The notes beneath the pieces were generated by a model, which saw nothing but the letters and a program-made list of their open reading frames with translations, did not search any database and had not been told where the DNA came from. The position numbers and the translations under genes are program-made. From Ehretia macrophylla (taxonomy: Eukaryota > Streptophyta > Magnoliopsida > Boraginales > Ehretiaceae), in contig CM075768.1 in the NCBI GenBank assembly GCA_037974665.1, positions 4,676,501 through 4,740,500 of the forward strand: a stretch of 64,000 nucleotides of DNA, written 5' to 3'. This document shows, in pieces, positions 12,589 to 25,011 of this stretch. The number at the start of each line of letters is the position of its first letter. Positions within the stretch are counted from its first letter, which is position 1.

Positions 12589-13535
12589 TTAGATGCTCTC
12601 AGCCGGGACAAGGTCCTCGGTCTGTCGGGTAGAAAACCTCAGGTGCATGCATGTGAAGTACGTTTTGAGTAGGTGTGTACTGGCATGTGAGACTTGGGTG
12701 TCATGAATGAAAATGTGCCTCTGTGAGATTTGCTTATGTAAAATATGAAGAATATGTAGATGTGCAAATATTTGACTATGTGTACTTGTGTGGTTTTGAT
12801 TGGAGTTATGTACCCTATGTGTCCTAACTGTGCAACATGTAAAAGTTGTGTGGTAAGTGTATTCATGTGGTTAATCGTGCATCTAAGTGATTACTTGTGT
12901 GCTTACTATCTTGAATATATGTGATAATGTGCATTAAGTGTTTATTTTATGTTTAATCTATCGCATACATGCATTATCCCTTGAATTGGTAAGTAACTCT
13001 TTCCTCCCTTAAAGAGGAAGTGGTTGATCGGTCAACTATCGGTGTTCAGAAGATGATATTTCTTATGTGGTAATCAATGGTTGGTTCTAATGCATGGTGG
13101 TTGGACTTCTTATTCAGCAATTATGTTAGAGTTCAGTCATTGGGATTCTTATTGAGTATTATCTCAGGATTTTTGCATGGCACTTGGGTATTCTTATGAC
13201 ACTTGAATTTGGGGATTCTATTAGACCTCTTAATTGCGAGAATTCTTATTTGGAATCTTGAATGGTCTTTTACTGGAGCCTTTATTTGGCCCTTGCTCTG
13301 GACTTCTTATCGGTATTTCTCGACATCATTTGATGGGAATTCTCATATGGTAGTCGCATTCAGAATTCTAATTGGTATATTCGTAGGAGCCTTTGTTTGG
13401 CTACCTCACTTGGTATTTCATCGGAGGAGTTCACTGGTTTTCTTACTGGACTTCTTAGTGGTAATCTAGTGGGTACTCTTGCTAGTCTTCTTGGATATTC
13501 CACTCCTTGGTTTCAAGTCCGACAGGAGCTGCTAC
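12589..13535 (+). mobile_element. Non-coding interior of the large element, with degenerate repeats
   Basis: The interior has no gag, protease or polymerase motifs. From about 13060 to 13500 it is built of degenerate units around ggacttcttat, ggattcttattgag and gagccttt, which create a spurious 88-codon open frame at 13203-13469. An 88-codon frame of hydrophobic residues here is a by-product of the repeats. The 5' side has TG-rich runs (12640-12960). Confidence 0.7.
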
Positions 13536-16500
13536 TGTAACGCCTCGATCCCTCACGAGATTAGGACTCCTATTTATCACGCTATTCTCAACCCAAATCC
13601 AAACCCTGGGCACGAAATTTAGGGGAAAACGGACGGAGTTTCCCCTATATATAGGACTATCTGGAAACTTACAAACAACAACATACAACCACAAGACCAT
13701 AATCTTCAACCTCAATCCATTTCATCCTTACAAGCATGCAAGTCAACTAGAACAAGGTAAAGATTACAAATTAATAAAACATTACAAGCCATTCATAACT
13801 ATCAATACATTCTAAACTTAACTTTACAATTACAAAACTGAATTCAGTGACAATCCATGTAAGCTAGCATAGTCAACACAAAACTCTCGAGCCTTCTTTT
13901 CTACCTCTGATTGCACTGATATTGAAAGGTGTTAGAAACGAGGGTGAGTATACAACATGTATACTCAGTGAGGGAGGTGATGCAGCATACCGAGTGTGCA
14001 ATGCAGCAACTTAACACAATTAATACAATAAATAAGCAATGAATAACAATTCTAATACCACATTTTAAAAGGATACAATCGACAACCCTTATCACTCCAA
14101 ATCTTCGATCCCCGATCCACGAACCACGATCTCAATCTCGATATGCCGACATCCCTTACACCAATGGGTACTCCGGATGTACCCGATCCTACGACCCAAC
14201 ACCCCCTGGCAATCTCCGGACCAAGCGAGTGAGGGAATAGCAGACGGAGCTAAGGCAACCAACACTGGAAAGCCCGATGCCGCCCAGCAAGGCCATCGCA
14301 TCCGCCGCGACAATGAGGTTGCTTAACCACGATGCAATGCAAGAATGATAACAATGACAATATAATCAAGAAATACATTTAAGGACAAAAAGTAGGTTGT
14401 CATCACACCAAGTTACAATTTAGCAACAATAAGCATATATCAATTACGCAATTATACTAAACAATATACTCTTTTAGCAAGAAAATAACTATAATGCACG
14501 TAAGGATGCAGGTCCCTCACCTTTATCAAGCTTCAAGATGTAAAAATGGCTTAGTTACTCCAACTTTCCTTTAGCTCGAATATGCAAATCCCTAGTATAT
14601 TCATTTAAGTATAACACTTTAGAAATTGATTATATTAACTCCACATTAGCACGTAATCCCAAATAACCACATATTATTTATGTATGTCATATTGCCACAT
14701 AGCCTAAGTAATCAAATGAATAACTCTAAAACATTTCTTTAATCTTACCAAGGACATTAACTATATCAACTTTAACAAGTTAACTTCATAACTAATTCAA
14801 CTTCATTTATATTGCAAAGGAATATCAAACTAAGTATTAAATCAAGACAACTATGCTTAACACTTAAACATAATTCAACTATAACAAAATCTAAGAATCA
14901 TTATCATGTTTATTCACCCAAGTACAACATATATAACTCAATTAAAAATCAAATATAGCAATTAAGTAGTCCAATTAACTAACTAAGTAACAAGTTCAAC
15001 CAATTCATTAAAATTCTAACAAAACTCTTTTCCAATTGCTTACGAATTAGGTTCTAAACTTCACGTACGATATGAAACTTCAAATCTAACTTTACTAATC
15101 AATTATTGTCACCTTATGACCCACGTAAATGCCAAGAAATCCCATTTTTAAGCATGTTAACTCAAAAACTTCGAAAAGCCTCTTAGGTGATTTGAACTAT
15201 ACCTACTTAATCCGATTAGCAATTAAACGTCATAATTACATTTTAGAGGCTTCCTAACACATCTAAGACTAATTTCATAATCAAACAAGTCGAATTAAAA
15301 CCTTTGTTCCAAAGTCCCCTAATGACACCTTTAATCAATGCCAAAAATGCATTAGAGATATTATCTAACATATATAACACCATTCAAGGCATTCAAACCC
15401 ATCCGGACAACAAATATACGCATAACCCTTTTTTGTGTGCAATTCAATTAATCAAGTTCTAACCAATTTAAACACTAATCTAGGTTTAATGTCACCTATA
15501 GCACCGTTAGATAACATAAAATCAAGCTTCAGTCACACTACCTCAAAACACAAAACAAGTCAAGTTAGAGCTCTATGAAAGCATGCATTTTTCTAAATCT
15601 TCTAACAGAACCCTAACTTTATCAAATTATTTACCTATTCTATTCATCTCCAAATTCTCTTATGTTTTATGTATAAACGTAGCTCTTCGAGTGTAGATAA
15701 CTTTAGAACCAAACGGAACTCAATTCCAATCTAAATTCCACAAGTTATGACATTTTTCGTACAACTGCACGAAGTGCCCCCTGCACCAGCGATTTTCAAA
15801 CACATTTCTGAAATGCTTAAATCGGAGGGTCAAAACGTTAGAATTAGGTTTAGCTCTAGAAATCAACATTTGTTTAGAACTTCCTAATATAGCTACTGTG
15901 TAAATTTTGTTAATTTTAGAGTACGTTTTCTATGTCAAAAATGGTTCCCAACGTGATGGACAATAAGTTGCCCAGATTACTACCTTTGCACTAATGTTCA
16001 ATTAGTTTAACCTCTTGCTCAATCCACTAGCTTAGCATGTTACTAACTCCACAACTAACTTAAAGCTTCACCTAGGTACTTCCTCAAACATCTTAAAGGC
16101 ATTTCAAGTTCTCAACACCATTTAATGCAATTAGCTAATCAACCAATAATACATAGGCATACAAGCAAATACATGTCAAAAGTTTACTCTACAAGCTCTC
16201 TAGCTATTATTTCATGTATTAGAAGCAATAAAATGATTAGAAATGCAAAAACTCCAAAATTCGCAGGTTACTATTCACAAGCACTATTCATCTTCTTCCC
16301 CAAGTCTCCAAACTTCATTTTCAACCACAAAATTCTTCAAATAGCTATAAAAGAATTTCGTATGATCATAATAGAGGCCAATTTAAGCATAAATAACCAT
16401 AGATAAGCAAAATATAACAAATCTCAAAATTTAAAGTTTGTAGCTAAACATTTAAATGCACAAATATAGGGGAATCCCTCACCAAATTAGAGATGTAGGA

Positions 16501-17043
16501 GCAAAGGAGAAGCTTTTTGATGGTTTGAAATCCTTTGGAAGAGGTTGGAAGATCAAATTGAGCAAAATTTGCATGAAAAATTAATATTCCCGTATAGGAT
16601 TTTTTTGGCTATTTTGGGCATTTTTGGCTTATTTTTTGAATATTTGTATGCATATATGTTATATGATATATATATGTATGTGTTGTATATTTAGCTTAAG
16701 TCAATTACCATAAAATCTTGGTCAAACTATGCTAAATCTCAATTTAAATACTAACTAGTTTAAAAACAATGTTTACATTACGTAACACTATTCAATGAAA
16801 CACTAATCATTTTTCAAACGCAAGTTCCCGACCTTCAAAATCCAAAATTATAAGTTCCCGATTCCTTTTATAAGTTATACTATCTAGGAAAAATATTAAT
16901 TCGAGCAAATTAGACAGTTGATTTTCTTATGAATAGTAACCACTAATAAAACATATAATCAAGAATAAGAAATGCACATTGAAATGCTCAAAGAGACATG
17001 CAACAGTTACGAATGAACGTGATGAGAAATCTCGGGCGTCACA
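13536..17043 (-). mobile_element. Reverse-oriented solo LTR, 3.5 kb, perfect 5-bp target duplication
   Basis: It starts TGTAACGCCTCGATCCC and ends ATCTCGGGCGTCACA, the reverse complement of the LTR ends of the host element. Internal sequence near 13590-13680 also matches the reversed LTR end (caacccaaatccaaacc). The flanks are GCTAC at 13531-13535 and GCTAC at 17044-17048. There is no interior, so it is a solo LTR left by recombination. It is a related family or subfamily, about 370 bases longer than the host LTR. Open frames in it carry no known domain. Confidence 0.88.
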
Positions 17044-17100
17044 GCTACAGATATTGAGAGTTTCTTTTGAACCTAAGAAATTGCGAGGACACAATTTGTT

Positions 17101-17114
17101 TAAGGGGGAGAGAG
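17101..17114 (+). other. Polypurine tract before the 3' LTR
   Basis: The tract taagggggagagag directly precedes the 3' LTR start TATGATGCCCGAGCC. Its position and base content fit the plus-strand primer of an LTR retrotransposon. Confidence 0.85.
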
Positions 17115-20100
17115 TATGATGCCCGAGCCTCCTGCATACTTATTTTACTATTACATGTCTTTTGGGCATTTAAATGTGCATTTATTTGTTTTAACTTGGC
17201 TACTATTCACAGTGCATTTTTTACTGTCTAATTTGCTCGAATTCGTATTTTTTCTAAGTTACATGACTCATAGGAGGAATGAGAAAAATGAGATTTGGTG
17301 CTTTGCATATTGGGAGAGTGCGTTTAGAAAATGTTTCTTATATTGTATGAATAGTAAAACAATGTTAATGAACTAGCTAGTTAGAATTGAATTTTGGGGA
17401 TTTAAATTGAACTAGTCTTGCATCAATAGTATTAAAATTGCCTAACACCCATATAACTTAAAAGACCTCCTTTGCACAACATATCACACCAAACAAATTA
17501 GAAAAAAGAAGGAGAAATCCTCTTCAAGCTAGCCATTTGGAGCTCAACCAAGTAATCCTCAAGGGTTTTCCACCTCTCCCCTACAATCATCCTCTAGCAT
17601 TGGTGAGGGAGAAATTGCATGTTATATAAGCTTGAATAGTTAGGGTTTATATTGAAATTTTTGATTTGTTGAATATTTAATTATCTATGATTGTTAATGT
17701 TTAAAATGCCTCTTATTATGTTTGTAGAACATATTTATGAGATTGTATATCTTTGTTGCTGGATAGATTGCTTAATCTTTTAAATAAAGTTAGGGTTCTT
17801 ATAATGAAATTGGTGATTTTGTGAAATCTTGCACCCTAGCTTGATTGATTACTAATTATGCTTGATTTAGGAGTAAATGAACCTAGATTATAGCTTTGAA
17901 TGGATTAGAATTGCTTGAATTGTACGATCATTTAGTTAAAGTTACATTAATGGGCACTATTCACTTAGGACCAACGAAACATGACTCGATATTAGTTTTG
18001 ACACTTGATATGGACCCTAGGGATACTAAAACGGTTGTATGATAAAAATTATTGAATTCTGAGATAGTTGAAAATTAATGTCTTAATTGTGTCTAAAATA
18101 GAAATCAATTAAAGTAAGGCACCGGGGTAAGGTTTAGGGTGCTAATGGATCTTAAATAAGTAGGATAGAGCTTAACGTACTTTTATGGCACTTAAATGAT
18201 GCACGGGTAGAGTACTTGTAGTTCAAACGCACTAAGGGACAATCGGGGCTTTTAGGTTAAATGTGGTTTAAATTATAGTATTGTGGTTCTAAAGGGTGTC
18301 ATAAAGTATAATTAGATGTGTTAAATAGTTTGTTTGTGGAACTAAAACATTGTGTTTCGAATATGTGGCAAATTGCCTTAATAGACAAAGGGGAAAAGTG
18401 ATTAAGTGAACTTGAATGTTGAAATAGCTTACAATTCTACTTATCATGATATTTTAATGATTATAGAGTTTTTTGTATGTTGGTGATTGTCTTATAATTG
18501 GTTAGTGAAGTGTCTAAAGGCACTTGGGTAGTATATGTATCTTGATTATATTATTTATATTGTTTGTTAATTGTATTGTTTGTAAGATGTTAAAATTATG
18601 ACTCGTATACTAGACTATTTGAATGATTTCTTGGATTGTATGTTAAAATTAAAGTATATGAATGTGATGTTTTACTACAGATGGAATTCTAGTAAATGTT
18701 GCATGTTAATTTAGTAAACTATAAAGTTAGCTAACCTAGTCAGATGATTAATGATTGTTGTAGTTAAAGAGTAATCGAAGTAATGTTTGACCTTATGTTC
18801 AAGGTAATTGAGAATGATGTGAAGCCAAATCTTGCATCCTGGAGCTTGGTAGATGTGAGAGAGTCTTCATCCTTATGTGCATAATAGTTTATTTTCTTGT
18901 TCATAGATTATGTGATTTAGTATAATTGTTAAAGTAATCTGTGCTTATTGATTATATATTGTGTGTGAGAGCATCCTACTTTGTTGTCCCTTGATTATGT
19001 GATTATTCGATTATCTTATTTGTTATCATCTTGAGTGCATTGCATTGTGGTTGTGCAACCATTTGGGCATGGTAGTGTCTGGGAAGTCAGGAGGCATCGG
19101 GCTTGCCAATATACATCGGCTACCATGGTTGTCCAATCTCTCTCTCACTTAGGATACCGCCCAGGGAGAGTTGGGTCGTAGGATTTTAGGGTACATCCAG
19201 AGTACACCCAACTTGGAGTTATAAAAGGTATGTTAGCTTATCGTTATCAGTGTTATTATTCTTCAGGATTTCTATTTGTGGTTCGTGGTTCGTGGTACGA
19301 GTTCAAGGTTTACTGGTATTCCTTATTGTGTAACTCTTGCTTAGGTCCTAAGTCCTTGGGGAGTTACCTTATATCCTTTTTATATGTACCTCTCGCTTGG
19401 GCCCTAAGTCCTTGGAAAGTTATATGTAATTGTTACCTTTGTTGTGTTCTTTACTATGTTAAGTAGCCTGTATAATTGTATTGTGTGTTATATTGTTATT
19501 GCTTCATTTAGTTGCTTATTATAATTGTTTTACGGTGGTTGACTATTGCATTGCACGAACCTTTTTTTCCTAACTCCCTGATTAAATGCTTCATCCCTCA
19601 CTCGGCATATGTGTTTGTATGCTCATTCCCTCTTTCTAACTATTTCAGGTTTAGTACCTTTGGAGCCTAAGGAAAATAAAGCTCAAGAGTCTCTTTGAGT
19701 AGATATCCTAGCCATACTTGATCATTTTATGTAAATTTGTGATGATTATGTTCTTTTGAGGCCTACGTGCCTTGTATATATTTGTTGTTATAAGAATGTA
19801 ACAAGTAAAGGTTAACCTAGTATTTCAACATGAAATAACTTAAGGGATTACTTTATTGTCTAATTTGCTTGCATGCTTGTGTGAATTGAGATGAAAAATG
19901 ATTGAGGATTTAACCTTTAGGTAGATTAAGTAGAGAGTATTGGAGTGGTATGATAACCAAACTCATGACTTAGGAATTCCATGACTATCTGCATGCTTGT
20001 TGTAATCTTTTGTTGAGGTCCAAGGCTCAGATAGCATTGAGGAGTTATTGCATTTGATGATAAAGAATGATGGAACTGTTAAGGAGAGTGGTTATGGGAT

Positions 20101-20255
20101 TGTGGTAAAATATTATGTGAGCAGGTAAACTGATAGTCCTATAAACAGGGGAAACTCTGTCTGGTTTCCCTAAATTTTGTGCCTGGGTTTGGATTTGGGT
20201 TGAGATTAGTTTGATTAATAGAGGTCCCAGTTTAGTGAGGAATCGGGGCGTTACA
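17115..20255 (+). mobile_element. 3' LTR of the large element, uninterrupted, 3141 bp
   Basis: It starts TATGATGCCCGAGCC (TG changed to TA) and ends GGGGCGTTACA. It is the intact reference for the interrupted 5' LTR. Small open frames at 17116-17376 and 19230-19466 have no recognised domain and are probably chance frames. The body includes ttaggatttt-rich and TG-rich stretches. It is followed by GAACC and the resumed Copia gag. Confidence 0.92.
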
Positions 20256-20833
20256 GAACCTTAGAGATACAATGTTATATATTCATGATAATATCATGTT
20301 AGATAAAGTCTAGGAGGCCTTAAAGTCAATGAATAAAATTGACAAGTAGGTTACTAATGTCTCAAAGAATCATGCAAAGGGTCTGGTTGTTAAAGGAATA
20401 TCAACAAAAAAAAGTCTGGGAAAAATTTATAAAAGTAGATCAAAATCCAAGACTAGGAACATGACCTGTAATTATTGTTTGAAAAAAGGTCACATCAACT
20501 ATTTTAAGTTGCAGAATAAAAATAAAAAAGAAGAAAATAATGACCAAGCAGAGAAAACTGGCCAAGCCAATGTTGTTACCGATACAGATAGTGATGGAGA
20601 TATCTTAATAGTGTCTGATGACTGTTCTAAAACAAAATCTGAATGGGTTCTTGGTACTGCATGTACATTTCTTATGTGTACTAATCAGCACTAGTTCTCA
20701 ACTTATGAAACTACTTCTAAAGGTGTAGTTATTGTTGGTAACAATGCCTCATGCAAAGTTGTTGGTATAGGAACTATGAAAATTCAAATGTATGATGGTG
20801 TAATTAGAACATTAACTGATGTGAGACATGTCA
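20256..20833 (+). pseudogene. Copia element A, gag zinc knuckle and protease (broken)
   Basis: The gag frame resumes with LRDTMLYIHDNIMLDKV. A CCHC knuckle is recognisable in CNYCLKKGHINYFKL (the last Cys of the usual CX2CX4HX4C is changed to Phe-Lys context), at 20464-20510. A degraded protease region follows: SEWVLGTACTFLMCTNQH and later VVGIGTMKIQMYDGVIRTLT. It stops at DVRHV, where element B inserts. Stops and substitutions make it dead. Confidence 0.8.
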
Positions 20834-22701
20834 TGGAATTAGTATGCCCTAAAGACCACTAGCATATGAGATTTCAGTGTTAATGAATACATATTGTAGT
20901 TAACGAATAAATTCATGCATATTCTCTTTGTCTTATTTATGTGTAATTGCTTGTATAAAGGTCATTGATCAATAGTGTATGACTTAGGTGCACGGCGACC
21001 GAGCACAGAAGGTCTAAGTCATAGACACTTAGTTCTAGAATTAGTTCATAACCGATTGATAGATTTGGGCACTTCATCATGGTCTAGGTTATAGTGAGTT
21101 ACTCTCTTGTGAAGGGTAACCTGCCTTGGTCATTGGTATGTTTTCGGACTAACTGCGCTAGTGTATGTGTCACACATTGAACAAACCACTTAGGTATGAT
21201 CTCTCCAAGAGGTACTATCAAAGATAGAGTTCGACATATACTTTATACTACTAAGTGATTAGTACTCTTAATCTTGAGCATATGTGGATTAACTGATGAA
21301 ATTAGATTCATATGTTTTGATGCACTATGGGTGAGACCTCAGTTGTAGATCAATAGCTCTGTGTGTTGGCATATGGTGTGACTAGTTGGAACGTGCGTAT
21401 GCAATATAAAATATATACCGTTGTGTAACAGAATAATCGTTCCCTTGTGATTATCTAGTAGATCATTCGAATCTAAGCTTAGTGGTATACTCAATGAATA
21501 TATCGGATATTTGGCTTAAGGGTCGCTCCCTAGATCAAGTGTTCTGTATCCGGAGGATGGTTACTTAAAGGATTTAGATATCTCAAGGAGAATATGCAAT
21601 CAAGAAAGAGATAGTACATTGAAAGTCTTTCTTGTTTGTGAATCTTACATGGAGGGGTATTTTGGTCATCTACTTAGTAGGTCGAAGACAAAGGTCATAC
21701 TCATTATGAAAAGCTTTTGCAAAATACAATAAACATCTTGGAATGCAGCCATGACTTTTTAGTAGAGGAAGTCAAGGTTGAAAAGCCTAAATGTGCTATG
21801 GGGTTAGCAGGGGCATTTTGATCTTTTTAGTAGCCAAGTTGTTTATGTCTTTTGGTCCCTCTTCTAGCCTATTTCCTTTAAGATGTATGTTGAAGTTTCT
21901 TAGTTACCTATTGTGTATTTAGAGTTGCTAGATTAAGTGTCCAATTGCAACTTAGAATCCTACTTAGGAGATTTTCCTATTTGGATTAGTTGAGCTCAAT
22001 TTGGAAACTAGCAAATAATTAATTTAGCAAAATAATACATGGACTAAGCTAGTTGGACCAAGTCACATGCCTAGCCCACCTAGGCTTGAGGTCCATGAGT
22101 GTATTAGAGATGAGGAAGAGATTAGTAATTGTAGTTGATATACTATTGGGTTTGTTATGTCCATAGGTGCATAGGATTAATTCATGGGTTATGAATCCAA
22201 ATCCTAATTCAACTAGGATCAACTACTAAGGTTATTCCATATTTATAAATAGTCTTCATCACCTCCTCAAGACACACCAATCACACGTGTAGAAGGAAGA
22301 AGATAAACTCTCTTAATCTTTCTCCCTTCTTTACACAAGTAGAACTAGGAATTCACAAGAGGAAGAATCTCACAATTCTTCATCATCTTTGCGAAGGAAT
22401 AAGGTCATATAGGAGAAGATTAAAAGTTCTTCAAGTCTTCTAGGCACATAGATCTTCAATGTACAAGTAGAAGTTCAAGTTTTGTGTTTTTCATTAAGAT
22501 TCTTAAGCTAATAAATCCAGGTAACAAAACTATTAGTTGCTGAATTTTGTTCTCCATAAAATATTTATACACATGTCTTTAAAGTTCTTGCAATAATTCA
22601 ACTTAGAACATGTGGTTTGATCCTAGATTAGCATGCTACTATATTTCCGTTGTGTTTAAATTTTAAAATACCATAGTATATCTAGGTAGCATGCACCTTC
22701 A
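20834..22701 (+). mobile_element. Copia element B, 5' LTR, about 1.87 kb
   Basis: It starts tggaattagtatgccctaaa directly after the interrupted protease of element A and ends gcatgcaccttca. A tRNA-iMet type primer site (tggtatcagaacc) begins at 22703. Long LTRs of this type with TGCCC near the start are typical of Angela/SIRE-group Copia elements; that is from memory. A related LTR in reverse orientation lies at about 30193-31885. Confidence 0.8.
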
Positions 22702-24419
22702 GTGGTATCAGAACCACACCACATTAGTAGAAGATTGTTGCAATCTATGCATGTATAAATTATGAAGCTTAAGAACTTTTGGTGGAAGTTTTTAAGATTT
22801 ATTGTTTGTGGGAATTTTTGTAATATGAAAAATTGTGCATGTTCATGTTAAGAAACAAAGAAAATTCTTGAACAAACAAGTTGTAGCTATAATAGATGTA
22901 AAATTGCATGTTTTTCCATGTTAGATTCAATTTAATTACAGTCTAAATGTGTTAGTTTCGTTTTTATCGCGAAATAACAGGAACATCTTAGATATTTTAG
23001 TTAAGATAAATTGAATTGGGAAAATAGAAGATCTTGTTAGAATAGGAAAACTTAAAACATGTTTACATGTATTGCAAGAAAGGAAACAAAGCAAAAATAT
23101 ATATATAATTTTTTTTTTTTCAATATCACTGCCCCTTCCTAGTGGACGCGTCCCAAGGACACGTGGGGTAGGGAGAGGGTCAATGTGTGGTCAAACGTGA
23201 CCACACAATTGTTTTTTTTTTCTTTTTGCATTATTTGTATTCCTGCATACTGTTAATTAAGATATCAAATTATGTATTTGATTAATTAATTGTTTACATC
23301 TAGTTATTATGGCTAGAATAATTAAATTTATTTATTTAATTATTTATTCCTATGCTTTAACATTTATATTTAATTGTCTTTATTAAATATATAGAATATT
23401 ATGAACACATGGAATTCTACCGCCATTAGGATTTAGAATGACAAATCCTAATAGACTTAGGTTTTGGGTAATTAAGATATTAATCTAAGATAAGTTTAAT
23501 TTATATTAATCTTAGAATTAATTAATTATGAAAATAATTTAAAATTCGTTAAATATATGATTTATCTTCCAGAGCCCAATTCTTAAATTCAATATCTAAG
23601 TAGGCATTACCTATGGTTAGAGACTAATGCCCAGTATAGGTAATATATTTTTTAAAGTATACTTAAAAGGTTTTAAATAAAGGCCTATAATATTCTAGAG
23701 AATAAGGAGCTCAAATCATATTCTAGAAGATATATTATTAGCCTTAGATTATTTAGATAAAACCTGAATTTTAAGTCTTAAGGAAAAATATATAAAAAAA
23801 ACCCCTTTTATTAAATAAATATTCGAGTGGGAAAAGGGAATGGAAAACTCCAAGGCTTTCTAGTTCCAGTTTGTACTAATTAATTAATATTACATTTCCT
23901 TACCATGTGGTATACTCCCTACGGAGCGTAATATTTAATTTAGATATTAGTGTACAAAATAAACGTAAAAAATCATAAGATAAGGTAATTAGTGGGCTTG
24001 GCCATCCTAACGATGGAGTTCTTTACTAAAAATCACTTTATAGAATGTGGACAAAAGGTCACTATCCTACAGGTTAAGTCTAGGACATTCTTGGGAATAT
24101 CAACTAAGGAATGGTAATTCACTCGACTCTAGTAGAAATAGTGTTTTAGCTAAAATAAACCAATTCTAGAGAAGCCAAATCATACAGTGATTGGATTATT
24201 ATTTGGGTAGTGTCTATTCAGATAAAATGGCAATCTAAACGAAGTGAGGGCTTGACTCAATTTTGCTACAATCTCGGCTATCCTAAAGCTAAAGGGTTTG
24301 TGAGTAAATTGAGACACTGTTGCATGTAGTAGTTTAAAGGGTCAACTACTTAAGCAAAAAGATTAATGTGTACATATGTGTTTATTTTTATATTTACATT
24401 ATACATGATACACTTGCAT
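22702..24419 (+). mobile_element. Copia element B, primer site and untranslated leader
   Basis: The stretch after the LTR starts with the primer site at 22703-22714 (TGGTATCAGAAC, one mismatch to the tRNA-iMet consensus) and then has no long frame. It is strongly AT-rich with a short GC-rich spot at 23130-23180 (gacgcgtcccaaggacacg). A long non-coding leader is usual for this type of element. Confidence 0.65.
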
Positions 24420-25011
24420 TACACAGAAATGTCAGAAAATACTATCCCTTGGATCGGACTTTTCTGCAGAAATAAGTTGTATGGTGTCAATTTTAAAGAT
24501 TGGTACAGGACCTTAGATCTATTCTTAAAAGGGAACAATATTAGGTTTGTCCTGACAGAGAATCATCGAGGACTCCTTGAGGATTCCGATAATCATTGAC
24601 ATGAGGTCGAAAGCTAATGGGATCGGGCTAATGATATGGTCATTAAGATAGTCCTAGAAGCCCTATCAGACACTTTACGGTATCAACATGAGAATATAAC
24701 AGTGACGTCGCACTTGCTAACTTCGTTGAAGGTAGTCTGTGATATGATAATAGTTAAGATGGAAGAAGGAACACCCATCAAGAAACATATCCAAGAAGTG
24801 ACGAGCCATCTTTATCTTGCCATTCTCATGGGAGTAAGGATTAGTCCTCAAGAAGAGGTAAATCTAGTCCTGGATACTCTACTAAGAAGTTTCGACCAAA
24901 TCAAGCTCATTCATATAATGGGGCATTTGAAACTGGAACTACGCCAGCTTGTGGCTGTTCTTGAAAACTTGGAGGCACTGATAAACGGAACCATGAGGAT
25001 AAGGACCAGAC
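24420..25011 (+). pseudogene. Copia element B, gag
   Basis: The frame MSENTIPWIGLFCRNKLYGV, then NFKDWYRTLDLFLKGNNIRF, is the N-terminus of a Copia gag. After stops near 24598 it continues as ANDMVIKIVLEALSDTLRYQ and MIIVKMEEGTPIKKHIQEVT, matching the gag of Angela/SIRE-like Copia. It breaks off at RTRLLG where an LTR begins at 25012. No functional capsid protein can be made. Confidence 0.75.

Noticed and set aside
16125-16406. 93-codon frame in the reverse solo LTR, and similar frames at 17116-17376 and 19230-19466
   Set aside because: They lie within LTRs, lack known domains and are not kept in the paired LTR.
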